A DNA stretch of 64,000 bases from Blastocystis hominis. Lineage: Eukaryota; Sar; Bigyra; Opalinata; Blastocystidae. The stretch is from the NCBI RefSeq assembly GCF_000151665.1, contig NW_013171822.1, positions 248,001 through 312,000 of the forward strand, given 5' to 3'. Numbering within the stretch: the stretch's first letter is position 1; each line of letters begins with the position of its first letter. Shown one piece after another: positions 35,188-48,460 of this stretch. Below the pieces are notes generated by a model. That model was not told the DNA's origin. It did not search any database and worked only from the letters and a program-made list of their open reading frames with translations. The position numbers and the translations under genes are program-made.

Positions 35188-35211
35188 GGCGTGTTTGTTA
35201 ACAAACAAAAC
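35188..35211. terminator. Shared convergent 3'-end palindrome (TMX-like / PHD)
   Basis: TGTTTGTTAACAAACA (about 35192-35207) is a perfect inverted repeat holding the end motif for both strands. Both genes lack a properly placed genomic stop and end with a T at motif minus 5. Confidence 0.8.
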
Positions 35212-37434
35212 AAGAGCGGCGAAGAAACAGCTTGATATCGCGCTTGCTATCGCGAGGCTGGTCGTAGGGAACCGCTCGCCACAGCTCCAACTCGTAGGTA
35301 AACCCGAGAATGGGGATCCGCGCGTTCTGATTCCCATTGAACAGCGGGCCGAACAGACTCACTGACTCGTCGATTCGCACATTCACTTCGCCTCTCGGAC
35401 GAAGTCCGCAAATCGTTCCCTTCACAAACTCCCCGTCTTTCCGCACCAAAATCGAGCGATTCACCCACCACTGAATCGGCTTCGCGCGCAGCTTCCGCAG
35501 CAGAAAGCGCAGTCGCTTTTTGTCCATCGGAAACCGCTTCAGAACGTCTTCGTTCTCTCGAAAAAAGCAGCCTTCGCAGAGAGGCCGCGCGGGGGAACTC
35601 GCGTTCGCGCAGAGCGGCAAATCCTGGTCGAGATATTCGTCCAAATCCACGTGCAGCTGCATGTGGAGCGACCATTTCATTCCATGCCGCGAGTGCAAGT
35701 GGCGAGAGAGATTGCACGGCCGCGGGAACTGGCGCTTGCAGAGCGGACAAATCGCCGGCTGCTCCTCGGCGAGCTTTTCGAACTGGAGTTTCATGGTGTG
35801 GTCGGTGTCGCACCAGGGACACAAAAAGTCCTCGATGAGCCCGAGCTTGCGCGAATCGACGCCCACGCAGCTGGTGTGGTACCAGACATCGCATTTGTTG
35901 CACTGAATGAAATGCCGCTGCACGAAGGACGGCTGGAAGCAGCAGCAGTGGAGGTGGCCGGCCGTGTATTGCTCGACGCGCGTGAGCAGATTGGACATGA
36001 TGGTCTGCACGTCCTCCTGGATTTGCCGCTCCTCTTTGAGGACGATCTTCTCCACGCGCGCGAGCAGGCTGTTGAGCACCAGCTTGACGTCGTGGAGAAT
36101 GGAGGCGGAGGAGATGGGCGAGGTCAATGCGTTCGGGTGGTTCGGAATGATGGGGACCATTGGAACGTGGGCGACGTGGGAGAACGAGGAGCGAGGAAAG
36201 GCGCTGGAAGTGCTGAGCGGAGGGTCCAATCGGCCAGGAGGAGCGAAAAGATCGCGACGCTCATAGAGATCAAGACGCTCTCCGCTCAAAGGATTCATTC
36301 CTTTCATATTACTGATTGTGTTTACTCCTCTCATGCCGCTCATTGAGTTCAATGCGTTCATTCCATTCATTGAGTTCGTTGAGTTCATTCCATTCAATGC
36401 GTTCGTTGAACTCATTGAGTTTATTCCATTCATTGAGTTCAATGCGTTCATTGAGTTTATTCCATTCATCGAGTTCATTGAGTTCGTTGAATTCATTCCA
36501 TTCATTCCATTCATTGAGTTCAATGCGTTCATTGAGTTTATTCCATTCATCGAGTTCATTGAGTTCGTTGAATTCATTCCATTCATCGAGTTCATCTGGT
36601 TCAAGTTCGTCTTCAACGGCCTCAAGCCTTGCTCCATCGTCTGCACGCGCTTGGCTTCGCTTTCCAGCTCGGCCGCGCGCGGTTTGTCGGTCGCTCCCTC
36701 GGAAAACAGCCGGCGATCGCACGTCGGACAGACAAACGAGCCCGGCAAGCTCGGATCCTGGTAGGAGAGCGTCCTGCACGATGGACAAAACACGGGAGCA
36801 CGCGAAGGGTTCGCTGCTGGATGCGATGGAACGGGAACGGAAAGGGGAACGGGCAGAGGAGCCGAGGGAGATGCTGATGGCAGCATCGAGGGAGTGATTG
36901 AGTGAAGGGGTGGGGGAAGAAAAGATAAGGAAGTGTAAGGAACGTTTTGCTGGGTTTGCTCAACATGGTCGTACCCTGGATAACCGAAAAAAGGGGGAGC
37001 TGAAAACTGCCCAGTCGGAAAAACGTATGGATAATTCGTTGGGATAGAATTATATACAGGAAATGCGCTACTAACAAAGGGCGGACCAACACCAGGGGCT
37101 GGAAGTTGTCCCTGGTAGGATCCATTTAAGACTACCGAATTTGCCGTGTAAGGAACACTACCGCCATATAAAACTGTGTAGGATGCACAGTATGGCTGGA
37201 AGGCAACATAGGGTGTCATCGGATAGTAGCCGTTTCCCACCCAGGATACAGAGGAATTAGGACCTGGATAGACTTCGGGTCTTGCTGGTTCAAGTGTGAT
37301 GGTTGCCTTGTTTGCATCAGTACTGGCTGCTTGCGATAAATTCGAGATGTCATTCCTAGCTGTAAGATACACTCGAAATATTGGTATATACTTGGAGGCT
37401 CATTATCTGTAAGCTTTGAATTATTACTGTCCAT
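35212..37434 (-). CDS. PHD-finger plus C2H2 zinc-finger protein, chromatin-associated type
   Basis: Exon 1 (MDSNNSKLTDNEPP) joins by a 32-nt intron to a long uninterrupted exon. Residues to about 200 are Tyr/Pro/Ser-rich; a CxxC pair-of-pairs (FCPSCRTLSYQDP, FVCPTCDRRLF) follows; then a 100-residue Asn/Ser/Met repeat (NSMNGMN units, 36318-36604); a helical part; the PHD finger (CCCFQPSFVQRHFIQCNKCD, WYHTSCVG, FLCPWCD); a C2H2 finger (CPLCKRQFPRPCNLSRHLHS, RH); and a C-terminal domain with IDESVSLFGPLFNGNQNARI. PHD fingers usually read histone H3 tails. Overall architecture not recognised. Stop made by poly(A) after LFLRRS. Confidence 0.75.
36318..36604 (-). repeat. Coding minisatellite (Asn-Ser-Met-Asn repeats)
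   Basis: Imperfect units related to ATTCATTGAGTTCATTCC (plus strand) encode Asn/Ser/Met/Gly repeats of the PHD protein. The unit is close in sequence to the ATTCATTCAATTC intronic minisatellite but is kept free of stops in the sense frame. Confidence 0.8.
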
Positions 37435-37879
37435 AAGAGTTCAAAGCACAAAATCAGATGCTAAACACGCTGCGTGGTCAAAGAAAGCTTCCCGTAGAAA
37501 AGTAATAATTTGTGTTGTCTCAGGCAGGTGGACAAACGGGAATTTTCGTTTTTTGCCGACTGGCGGAAAACCAAATCTAAGCATTGTCTTGTTACCACCA
37601 TTTATCTATTTACTCGACCATTTCGCGTGCTTTGAAATCAATAATGTGAAGAACCAATCATAATGGAATCTACATTTCTGTTTCAAACAAACACTTGTCC
37701 TTGAGCGAACTTACTATGGATCATCAATTTCTACTTTTTGTTCATTTCCCAAATGCATAAAAGTTAGGAAAAAACAATTGATATCTTCAGTGTAAATGTC
37801 AGGTTGTTTTTAGTTTTACCTGTTTGAGTCTTGCTTTATAGAAATAATCAGCTGTACTAATTTTCCAGCACAATTCAAA
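37435..37879. promoter_or_regulatory. Divergent promoter region
   Basis: 445 nt separate the starts of the PHD gene (minus) and rhomboid gene (plus). AT-rich; no gene-like frame and no clear element. Confidence 0.35.
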
Positions 37880-39060
37880 TGAGTATTGCTACGTTGAAAG
37901 TACTTAGTTTCACCCGTTCTTCAAATGCCTTGCTTATGCGAAGCCACTTGATGGGGAGCCGTGGCTCGATGTTTGTGAGGGGAATGCGGAGCCGAAGCTC
38001 CGTATATCAAAATGTATGGACTTCAGACGCGTGGAACATGTATATAAAACCTACCTTATTCACTGTTGGAGGTATAGGAGGTATATTGCATGCTTGTGAG
38101 GACTATGTTGTAGGACTTTACACAATCTTCATTCTTAACAGAGTAATACGCATTGACCACGCCATACACAAGTATCCATACCAATTCTCTGGTGCATCGA
38201 TAAAGGACATTCGAAAGTAGGCTCGGCGTGTGCGTTTGAGTGATAGTTTCGATATGTTGTGGGAGAAAACAAAGCGGGTGAATGCAGTAAACATTCGAAT
38301 TCAGAATACGAGAAGAGGTGGGAAGAAGCCATGTATGTTTTTGCTTCCTTTCACAAATTAACACATCAGCTCTTTTGTCTCGCTTCCGCTATTATCTGCA
38401 AAACGTCAATCAAAACTATGTCGCTCTTGGTCCTATCGTTGCATTGAACCTGCTCGTGTTCTCTCTCTGGAGAGTTCCCCGCTTGTCTTCGGTAATGCAG
38501 CGCTATTTCCTCTGCTGCCCTCGCTCATCGAGTGTCACATCCATCTTCGTTTTGTTTTTGTTGATCAATTCACGAGCCAGTTCTGCACCTTTTCACATAT
38601 GGAAGCATGGCATATTGCCGCTAATATGATCGGCCTGTTGTCCTTCGCGCCCCTCGTTCGTAATAAGCTGGGGACGGATCATTTTATGTTCTTCTACTTG
38701 TCTTCCTGCTTCTTCTCGTCGTACTGCTCTTGGATCTGGAGATGTGTTCGATTACGATCCGCCGTTTCCTCTTTGGGAGCCTCAGGAGCTGTTTATGCAG
38801 TTACAGCGCTCGCTGCCGTAATCAATCCTTCTTTGCAGCTTACGGCCATTTTTTTCCCCTTCTTCTCCATCAATGCTTGTTTGTTATTGGTATAGTTCTT
38901 TCATGATATAGACAGTGCCCTTCTATGCGTGTGCATATTTGAGATAATTTCTTTATTCCGGAATTCGCCATTCGATAATGTTGCTCACTTGTCTGGAATA
39001 CTCTGGGGATTCGGGTATCATAAAATCCAGGTCGCTTTGCGTGACTCTCGTGATGTTTAG
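37880..39060 (+). CDS. PARL: PARL-type mitochondrial rhomboid protease
   Basis: An N-terminal Arg/Ser-rich presequence (MSIATLKVLSFTRSSNALLM) precedes TM segments. Exons joined by introns of 30-37 nt give YVALGPIVALNLLVFSLWRV, FCTFSHMEAWHIAANM, SLGASGAVYAV (catalytic Ser in GASGA) and FDNVAHLSGILWGFGY (catalytic His). Order and the extra N-terminal helix fit the PARL/Pcp1 subfamily, which cleaves inner-membrane proteins in mitochondria or related organelles. TAG at 39058-39060. In an anaerobic protist this would act in the mitochondrion-related organelle (inference). Confidence 0.82.
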
Positions 39061-39175
39061 AGAATATTATGGAGATATTGGGGAAGATATGTATACAGGA
39101 GTTATTTGAAAATAAGATATTTGAATGTTTTTTTGAAATATCAACTTTTCCCTCCAAGTGTCGGTTGCTGAAAAA

Positions 39176-39930
39176 ATGGGTGAGCAAGTGGCAATTGTGA
39201 GAAATTCCGAATACCAGCTAGAGTGTATCTCTCTCTTTCAGCAGTTAGGGGTCAAAGTGAGAGGCGAGCGAGCAAATGCATTGCTTGCAGTTTGCAATCT
39301 CTGTAATTCTCAGCCTATAGGATATCTTGATCTATGAGACAACGTCTGTGGCATACCTGTTTCTTCATCGACGTGATCTGACTGAAGAGACTATTGACAA
39401 ATTTATATCGACTTTTAAGAATGCGTTCTTTGTATATATCGGGAAGCAGATCTCCTGGAAGCTTATCGAGGCGATAGAGTTGGCTGTGTGAAATGTTTCT
39501 CCTATCTAGAGAGAAGTATGAAGACCCCAAGTTCATTTTTGCTTCTTCCATGGAGCAGGCGATGCAGTACATGGTGCCGAATATTACTTTGTGTCAAGTA
39601 GATTCAATTTTCCACAGCTCTGAATTCTGACCGATTTGAGACCGTTTCTCAGTATTGCCAGAGAGTAGAGACTTCAATTCGCGGCTATCATTAGAAAGTC
39701 GATTCTCACTTCAGCGAAGAAATGCAAACTCATCTCCTATCATGTCTCCCGCTTCCCCAGCCTCTCCTCGAGAGCCAGTGCAGCATTCTTCTGGACTGTA
39801 TGGGTAAGTTCCATCTGTGCTTTCGACCCAGGCTCGCTGTCGGCAGTGATGCAAGCCTCTTTCGAAGAGTTGCAAGAACGAGTTCCGCTGGACCGAAGCA
39901 TGCTTGAGTCAATCGTAGCTTGGTTTCGTT
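39176..39930 (+). CDS. ERCC1/FAAP24-like protein with C-terminal helix-hairpin-helix
   Basis: Introns of about 25-65 nt join exons from MGEQVAIVRNSEYQLECISL. The first half resembles a degenerate XPF/ERCC1 nuclease fold (KDILIYETTSVAYLFLHRDL, FIFASSMEQAMQYMV) and the C-terminus a HhH2 pair (LLESQCSILLDCMGSLSAVM, ASFEELQERVPL, MLESIVAWFR). This matches the layout of inactive XPF-family partners such as ERCC1 or FAAP24, which bind DNA at lesions. The first intron (about 64 nt) and a 25-nt intron are less certain. The stop is poly(A)-made at T39930 before TGTGTTCAAC. Confidence 0.45.
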
Positions 39931-39968
39931 TCCCTGTGTTCAACAAACACAATCCACACACTGCAGTA

Positions 39969-41088
39969 TTACTTAAAACTATTCAGCTTTTTCATATAAT
40001 CGTCCGCATCGGATCGGCCATCCATGCCGGGCTGGTTCGGTGCCTCCATCGAGAAGGGCATCTGGACAGCAGGGAACGGCTTCGGCATGGTGGGCTGCAT
40101 CGTCGGGAACGCGTTCATTCCTCCCATTCCACTCATTCCACTGGGGTCATTTGGCATGCTGGGCACATTTGGCACACTTGGCACGCTGGGAGGCATCGGC
40201 GGGAAGGCTCCGTGCGGCGTGCCGGGCTCGCCAGCCATGGCTCCAAACCCGCTGGGCGGGGTCAAGGGGTCCGAGGGCAGCGGGGGGATCGCCGGGTCGG
40301 ACGGCATCATGGGGAACGCGCTGGGCACACCAGGCGAGCTGGGCACATCCGCCACGCCAGGCACGTTAGGCACGTTAGGCACGCTGGGCACACCAGGCAC
40401 ACTAGGGACGCTAGGGACGCCAGGGACGCCAGGGACGCCAGGGAAGGCGGGGGGCAGGGGGCCGGGAGCCGGCGGCTGCGGGAGCGAAGGAGTCGCACCA
40501 GCGGGGTTGTTGATGCTCTCCGTGATGAACTGCGTGAAGGGGTTCACCTCCGGCTCCAGGCTCTGGAAGGACACGCCGTTCTTGCGGAGAATGTCCTGAA
40601 GCGTCTCGGAGACGTCGCTCGGATTCGGGATGCACGGGGTGAGACGCGAAGAAATGCGGGGATCCACATCCTCCGCTAGATCGCTGAGCGCGGCGCCATA
40701 GCGTCGGCGGATCTGAGCACAAATTGTACTCAACTCTTTAATCTCAACACGTCCGTCACAGAACAGAATAGAAGCTATATACTTTCTCATATTAGCAGGG
40801 ACCTTCTCCTCATAGTTAAGAGAGTCCACACGGGTTTTAAAAGTTTGAATATACAGGTTTAGGATTTCAAGGGCAGCCACTGTCTTCTTGAGGTTGATAA
40901 TACCTTCCGTCTAAATATGAGAAAACGAAAACACACGAACGGCAATCTGGGCCAATTCAATATCTCCGTTCTGATATTTCTTAGCAATATCCTTGCTCAT
41001 AGTTAAAATCTTTCCGTTGAGCGCTCTCTGTCTCTATACCTCATTGGAACCATTTCGAATATACAAATCCAATTCTGTCAGAAGCCAT
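39969..41088 (-). CDS. IST1: IST1-like ESCRT-III-associated protein with VPG-rich tail
   Basis: Three exons (introns of 31 and 30 nt) start MASDRIGFRQRALNGKIL and give the helical IST1 (DUF292) domain: YQNGDIELAQIATEGIINL, ALEILNLYIQTFKTRVDSL, MRKYIASILFCDGRVEIKEL and CAQIRRRYGAALSD. Residues from about 180 form a Pro/Gly/Val-rich tail with GVP, SVP and NVP tripeptides and Met/Gly-rich parts, ending DDYMKKLNSFK. IST1 regulates VPS4 recruitment in multivesicular body formation; the tip KKLNSF could serve as a MIM-like motif (speculative). Genomic TAA 39969-39971, then TGTTTGTT. Confidence 0.75.
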
Positions 41089-41341
41089 AGCACAGTGGGC
41101 GTCTATAACATTTTTATCCAAAGGGTGCATGATGATTTAATAATATTTTATGAGAACTGGTTCTCACTAAACTGGATTCTGCAATCCAGTATTATTCCTA
41201 TATATATATATATATCATTGTGATACTTCTTAATCATATTGACAGTCACCTATTTTAGATCTACTGTGGGAGATCGACTTTTTCCATCCATCGATTCTAG
41301 AGGAATTTTCCTTAGCTCATCATGAACAAACAATAAAACCC
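41089..41341. promoter_or_regulatory. Divergent region IST1 / METAP2
   Basis: 253 nt between start codons, with a (TA)n run at about 41203-41216. No gene-like frame seen. Confidence 0.35.
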
Positions 41342-42882
<1,541 letters not shown>

Positions 42883-43320
42883 GGATTTTGAAAGTGTTTG
42901 TTGAAGAAAATCGTGTGTGTGTGTGTGGTAGATGAGGAAGAGACGAAATGGAAGGAGAGATTAATGATGATTGTAGAATGGATGTGGTAGTAAACTGCAA
43001 GCTCTAAATGATGTGATGTACTTGAGATAGATGATCAAAACTTAATGAACCTGAGAAAACCATTCAAGTGAGTGCTTTTTGTGTTTCAATATACGGCATA
43101 ATAGTAAGCAAATACAGCATCGACCAAACATCCAAAGCATGTTTTAACAGTATTGATATAGGTTCCTCGACAAACGTGTGTACAACGTTCATTTCACATA
43201 TTCTACGATCATTGAAATAGCTTAGAATAGTCAAAGTTCATTTATACAGTTTATAGCAGGAAAATACTTGTACAAATCAATATTCATTCCTTGTTTTTTG
43301 CATATCATTCATAATAACTT
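42883..43320. other. Gap with (GT)n microsatellite and a possible tiny ORF
   Basis: TGTTTGTT of METAP2 is at 42895 and a (GT)7 run at about 42911. On minus, 43192-43064 reads MNVVHTFVEEPISILLKHAL with one hydrophobic segment (42 codons). It has no end motif near its stop, so it stays a weak candidate. Confidence 0.3.
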
Positions 43321-45009
43321 ATGGTTACGCCTAGTGCATCGTCTTATGGCGATGGGTGCGGTATGTTATATGTAAAACGTGAGTTTGCCTGCTTAGAATT
43401 CATTCTAGTGGTTTCCCTGGATTCTGCGTGTAAAGATGATGAAAGTAGTGCTAACACGACTGTAACTCGACATTAGATTCAAGCAAATATTATGTGAACA
43501 TTCGGGTTTGGGATCGTGAACGCCAGCCGAGTAGAATTCATGTAGTAAATTGAGTGTAGACAAAGCTGTGCCGATGGGAACTAAAATCGATAAATCGTTT
43601 ATATTTGACGGAATTGTGTACTACGGAAATACAAACATAAATATATCGTTAAAACGAAAGCGTACACTACGAAAACCCCAAGTGGCAGCCACGGGCTCTT
43701 TCCGGCTGTTAAATTGCATTTATAAGAAGTGGATGGAAGAACGGCAAGGGAAGCAGGGAGACCAATATGCTGCATTAACTGAGCAAACCGAGTTTACTCC
43801 CTCCGTGTCCTTTCTCACGAAAGAGCAGGCGATTGCCTACACACTTCCATTCCAACGACTCACGTACGTCTCGCTCCTTCCTCATCATGAGCATTCCTCT
43901 TTATCAAAGCAACCAAACTCAAATCGCCACCCTCACCGTAAACATACTCTTCATTCCCTACTCTCTCCGCAAGCCTTTCGGCAGTCGCCCTCCCCTCATG
44001 CACATGGCAGCCATCATTAACGACGTTCCTCTCCTAAAGCGCGCGATCGACGTCGACAACCGCGGCGATCTCTGGGAGTTCAACGTAGTGCAGCGTCCAG
44101 CCTAGGAAATAGGGATTCAACCCACTCACAATCGCGTTCATCTGCCGTTTTCGCCCGACATACGAGTTTTTGGTGCGATTGCACGAGGAACACACGTTCA
44201 TAGAAACCACCGACACGCCGCGCAAGTATTGCCTTGTTTTCTGTTTGAGATAGAAATGTGCTTCATTACACCGCTATGTGCGGAGACCCGCAGTATCTCA
44301 ACGTCATCATGAACGGAATGCCGCGAAAGCAGGATTTCCCCAATGTTTGGCCGCGGGAACGCGTTGATCGTAGTTCTTATCGATGGCCGACGAGTTCGGC
44401 GAAACGCCCCTTTTTTCCGCGATTCATTCGCACGACGAAAAAATGGTCCACAAACTCATGCAGTCCGGGTCGTTGCTGGACGTCCGGAATAACCACGGGG
44501 ACACTCCGCTGATGGTGGCGATCCAGGAGCGGCAAGAATCGATCGCGGTGCTGTTTCTGTCGTACAGCCGCGTGGGTCCAAATCGAACCCGCGTTTATTA
44601 GTACTTCCAGAAATCGGGGCGATTCTGAATAGTGCGTGTCCGGGCGCGGTGAACCACAAGGGGCAGACGGCGCTGATGCTGGCGGCGCGAGAAGGAATGA
44701 AGTCGTTGGTGGTGAGTCTGCTGCGCTGCCGTGTGAGCGAAATGACGGCGGATTGCGAAGGAAGAACGGCGCTGCAGTACGCGCTGGAGGCGAAGGAGAA
44801 CCAGAAGGCGATCGTGAATGTGCTGCTGGGGCTGAAGGAGGGGAAGGGGAAGGCGAACGTGGAGTTGGTGGCGATTACGTATGCGAATGGGGAGGTGGTG
44901 GATCGGCTGGTGGAGCAGAGCGATCCGTGGGTGAAGGAGAAGATGAAGGAGCTGAAGAAGCAGGTGGAAGGGAAGAAGCTGGATGTGTTCATGGAGGAAG
45001 ATGATTTGT
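43321..45009 (+). CDS. Ankyrin-repeat protein with N-terminal C2-like domain
   Basis: Introns of 26-36 nt (about eight) join exons from MVTPSASSYGDGCEFILVVS. The first 190 residues look like a beta-rich C2-type domain (SSKYYVNIRVWDRERQPNK, FIFDGIVYYGN, QTQIATLTVNILFIPYS). Then ankyrin repeats: LMHMAAIINDVPLLKRAI, LHYTAMCGDPQYLNVIMNG, DEFGETPLFSAIHSHDEKMV, NNHGDTPLMVAIQERQESIA, NHKGQTALMLAAREGMKSLV and CEGRTALQYALEAKENQKAI, with an acidic helical tail. The T at 45009 plus poly(A) gives TAA after MEEDDL, before TGTTTGTT. Likely a membrane- or scaffold-associated adaptor; partner unknown. Confidence 0.68.
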
Positions 45010-45032
45010 GGAGTGTTTGTTGGAAACAGAGG
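45010..45032. terminator. Shared convergent 3'-end palindrome (ankyrin / TPR)
   Basis: TGTTTGTTGGAAACA (about 45013-45027) carries the plus motif TGTTTGTT and the minus motif TGTTTCCA. Both genes end with poly(A)-made stops. Confidence 0.65.
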
Positions 45033-46833
45033 AAAGGGAGAGAGAGGCGTAGACTTCGCGGAGACGCGAGCGATCGCCCTGGATGGAGAGAGTTTGGATG
45101 AGTCGACTGCGCGAGGCGGAGGAAGGAGCGATTCGATGGAGGATTTCGGCGAAGAGAACGGCGTTTTGGATGTCCTGCGTTTCGAGCGAGATCTAGTTGT
45201 GATGCAACTCGATGAATCGCACGGTGGTCAGCAGAGAGAGAAGCTCTTCCACTCGATTCGCGTTGTTTGATGTGTCTGATGTGTCTGATGTGTCTGATGT
45301 GTCTGATGTGTCTGATGGGTTGAAGGGCTCAACTGCTTTCCAATCCCTTGTTTGAATGGCGTTTCGAATGGACTGGGGATAAAGAAACGCTTTTGCTTTC
45401 GGATGGATCGCTTCCATCGCTTTCTGCGTGTCAGCCAACACATTTCGATTCTCTACTTCGGGCTGGTCGAGCTGCAAATAGGATTCAGCTTTGAGGATCG
45501 CCGCGAATCGTTTCGACTCCTCGCTACATCGTGGAAACGTGGAATTCTCTTTCTCGATGAGCTCCGCGTGTTCGATCGCCTCGATGACTTTCCTCGTTTT
45601 CATTTGCGATTCAAAAATCATCGCGCGAAGCAAATCCGCCCAATAGTTCCATTCGATATCCTTTTTTGCTGTTGCAGTTTCTACGCACTTATCGAGATAT
45701 TCAAGTGCGAGTGATCGGGTTTTTACTTCGCCCATTTGGAAGAGTGCCAGCGAAGAATAAAACCAAACCGACGGATGTTTCGAAAGCGACCGCGTCGCTC
45801 GTTCCAAATACTGGAACGCGATTTCTGGCCGATTTAGGGAAATCCAAAAAATCCCCAGAATTTTGTCAATGGATTCGGGATGGCTGAGTTCCCGCGGTTC
45901 GATGGCCTGGTAATAATACACGGCCGTTTCGAAATGGCCGAGCGCGAACTCGCTACTTCCAAGAAGCGAGCGAACGCAAGCCTGCGACGAGAATTCGAGC
46001 ATGTTCTTCGAATTCGACGAAACACAATTCGAACCATTCTTCGAATTCGAATCGTTCTTCGAATTCGACCCGAGGAGCGAGGTCAAAAAAGCCAACGGCT
46101 TCGTTGTGTGGGCGGCGGGAAATCGGAGTGCCGCGCAAATCGCGAGCACGCGGTCGTAGTTTCCCCTTCGAAACTCGAGGAACCCTGCGAGAACCGCGGG
46201 AGGGATGAAGAAGGGCGCGCGGAGAGGGAGAAAAGGGAGAAAAAAGAGGGAAGGCGACGCGGAATTCGATAGAAGGAGGGATCGAAGATCGCTGAGGAAG
46301 GTGGAGGGGATGAGATCGTTTTGATTGGTCTCTTGAGCGAGGGAGGCTAAGTGGCGTTTGATGCTTTTGGCGGAGAAAGACTCCAGATTAAAAAGAATGT
46401 TGAGGAGACTGGATTGATAGGCAAGGAGGTGTTGAAAGGACGGCGGCAAGGAGAGCGTGGAGCGGAGCTTGGAAATATCGGCGAGGAGCGGAAGTACGGA
46501 CGTCTGAAGCCACTGAGTATGGTTAGGAAAGGGGAATGAACCTACTTCGAGGGAGTGGTTATTCTGATAGTACAGATCGAAAAGAACAAGGATTTTTTGG
46601 ATTTTAAAACAGATTTGAGCTTCAGAAGATGAATCAAAAAGCGGTGAAAACTGTTCAAACACTGAAAGCGCACTATCATAGTCCCTATCTTTGCAATAGA
46701 GATATATCTATAAATGGAAGCAGTAAATAGGTAGAATACCAAGTTATATGCGATAATTAGCGAATGAAACGTATTTTCAGGCAATTTCTTTATAAAAATT
46801 AAAAACAAATAGTACTGAAGAACAGCGACTCAT
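45033..46833 (-). CDS. TPR protein, CNOT10-like
   Basis: The first exon (MSRCSS) joins via a 28-nt intron to KLPENTFHSLIIAYNL, then 32-nt and 33-nt introns lead to a long exon with TPR-like helices: YCKDRDYDSALSVFEQFSPL, PPAVLAGFLEFRRGNYDRVL, LLGSSEFALGHFETAVYYYQ, LNRPEIAFQYLERATRSL and SVWFYSSLALFQMGEVKTRS. A 30-nt intron (about 45190-45219) removes the apparent TAG, and the protein runs on through DIQNAVLFAEILHRIAPSSA. The spacing resembles CNOT10, a scaffold of the CCR4-NOT deadenylase, but other TPR proteins are possible. Poly(A)-made stop at T45033. Confidence 0.6.
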
Positions 46834-46944
46834 CACCAAAGACAGATTCTTAATGCAATCTCGAACAGACAGTTTTCCATCAATACAGCTTGAGAGTATG
46901 CAATTATTAACGGAAACAGCTATGCAATTAGGGTCAATCTACTA

Positions 46945-47237
46945 ATGCGGCGAAGAGGTGAGAGTACCTTAGGATTCTTTATAATGTTGAAATAGAGTTG
47001 TGGATCACCATGAAAACACTGAGAATAAGCAGCAAAAAACGATTCGTTGAACAGCATAAACAAAATGTAGGTATCACGAATTTACGAGATTATAATTTAC
47101 ACTTCCCATACGAAATATTGATAAAAAGTAATAGTTCACAGCATCCCTACTCCTCAACAATGTCTATTTTTCAATCCATGTATGGTATTAATTATCTACT
47201 TATAGAATCTACAACAATCGATGGTAGGAAAGCCTAA
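46945..47237 (+). CDS. Possible small basic protein
   Basis: ATG at 46945 reads MRRRGEK, and a perfect 32-nt GT-AG intron joins LWITMKTLRISSKKRFVEQH, continuing about 70 codons to TAA at 47235-47237. It sits 112 nt from the divergent CNOT10-like start and 64 nt before the next gene, as expected in this genome, but no 3' motif is seen and the second half is not convincing. Unknown function. Confidence 0.35.
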
Positions 47238-47301
47238 TAATAGTTGGAAAAAACCGCGACAAGCATTAACAAAACTAATCTTACCAATAATACATTTTTG
47301 A

Positions 47302-48460
47302 ATGATTCTTATTGTAACATTATTAGTGACAATTTGTGTTGAATCGAGTATCACAGATTATGGTAAAGAAAGGTAGTATTTTTACAACACAGTTTCTTTT
47401 AGAACAGAGCATTCTAACAAAAACTGGAAGTATATAGATCTGGAGCAATCTAAAGAATGTGTATTAGCCATAAATGGCCAGCCAATGGAAGGGGGTCTCA
47501 ATTCCTTGACAGTGGAGGAAAAAGGCAAAAACCTACATAATAATATCCATAATGTAACATATTTCTCTGGCGGCATCCCTTTTGAGTTATCTACTAGCAT
47601 TACCATTTCTACTTGTAGCGCCATTCTGTTTGAGAAGGCATACGCTACAAGGAGCCAATTGGTATCATTCTCGACGAATTTGAACGGTTTAAAGGATCTG
47701 TAACACATTTTGCTCATATTAATATGCAGGTCATTAAGTATTCAGCTATGTGAACAGAATGGAGGCACATGGAATGCAATTCTCTCGCAATGTTCTCAAC
47801 CATTTTATTTGACTCGCATTTGCTACTATGTACTCCAGCAGGAGAATAGATTGAAACCAGTAGAAACCGAGTAATCATAGGAATCGAGTGTGATGTAGAA
47901 TAATCAAGTACAAATCAGAAGATGCATATTGCAAATTACTCAGCGATCATAATTATGTCATCTATACATTATCCCAGCCGGATATTGTTCATGTGGGACT
48001 CTATCTGATGAACAACTCTATTATCCAACCCACATATAAACTAAGGCGTTCATTGGTCAACACTGGTTCTGCTGACTCTATTGATGATGACTCCACATTT
48101 CTTTACGTGACTATTTACTATGTTTTACTAATATGCATTGTTACTGTCATACTAAAAACGATCTTCCTTTCTACATGTAAGGATGACCATCAATGTAATA
48201 TACGCTTTAATCCTATTTGTTGCATGGGTGTAAGCGGATGCCCTGTATGTTTTTGCCCATGTTGCATGGATGGTGATGATAATGATGATATTGACAAAAC
48301 GGCGAGTCATAATAGTGGAGAGGCTGGTTGTGATTGTAAGGATTGCTGTGATTGTGAAAATTGTTGCTTACGCTGTGGTGATGCAATTTGTACTGGTTTA
48401 TGTAATGCCTGCTGTAACATGTGCTGCGAACTGTTACTCAATGCAATATTCTCCTGCTAG
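47302..48460 (+). CDS. Type I membrane protein with Cys-rich cytoplasmic tail
   Basis: Signal peptide MILIVTLLVTICVESS; introns of 30, 30 and 28 nt (the last at about 47871-47898) give a luminal/extracellular domain of about 230 residues with few Cys and N-glycosylation sequons (NVT, NNS), one membrane span (FLYVTIYYVLLICIVTVILK) and a tail of about 90 residues with more than 25 Cys (CCMGVSGCPVCFCPCCMDGD; CDCKDCCDCENCCLRCGD; CNACCNMCCEL). The tail may bind metal, be palmitoylated or both. I do not recognise the ectodomain. TAG 48458-48460; TGTTTAAT at 48477 may be the end motif. AT-rich like the neighbouring giant gene. Confidence 0.65.

Noticed and set aside
36318-36788. Overlapping frames on both strands in the Asn/Ser/Met repeat of the PHD gene
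   Set aside because: By-products of the repeat; only the minus frame continues into the PHD and C2H2 fingers.
47302-48460. HAP2/GCS1-type fusogen
   Set aside because: Signal peptide, one span and a Cys-rich tail are suggestive, but the ectodomain is far too short and lacks the HAP2 signature.
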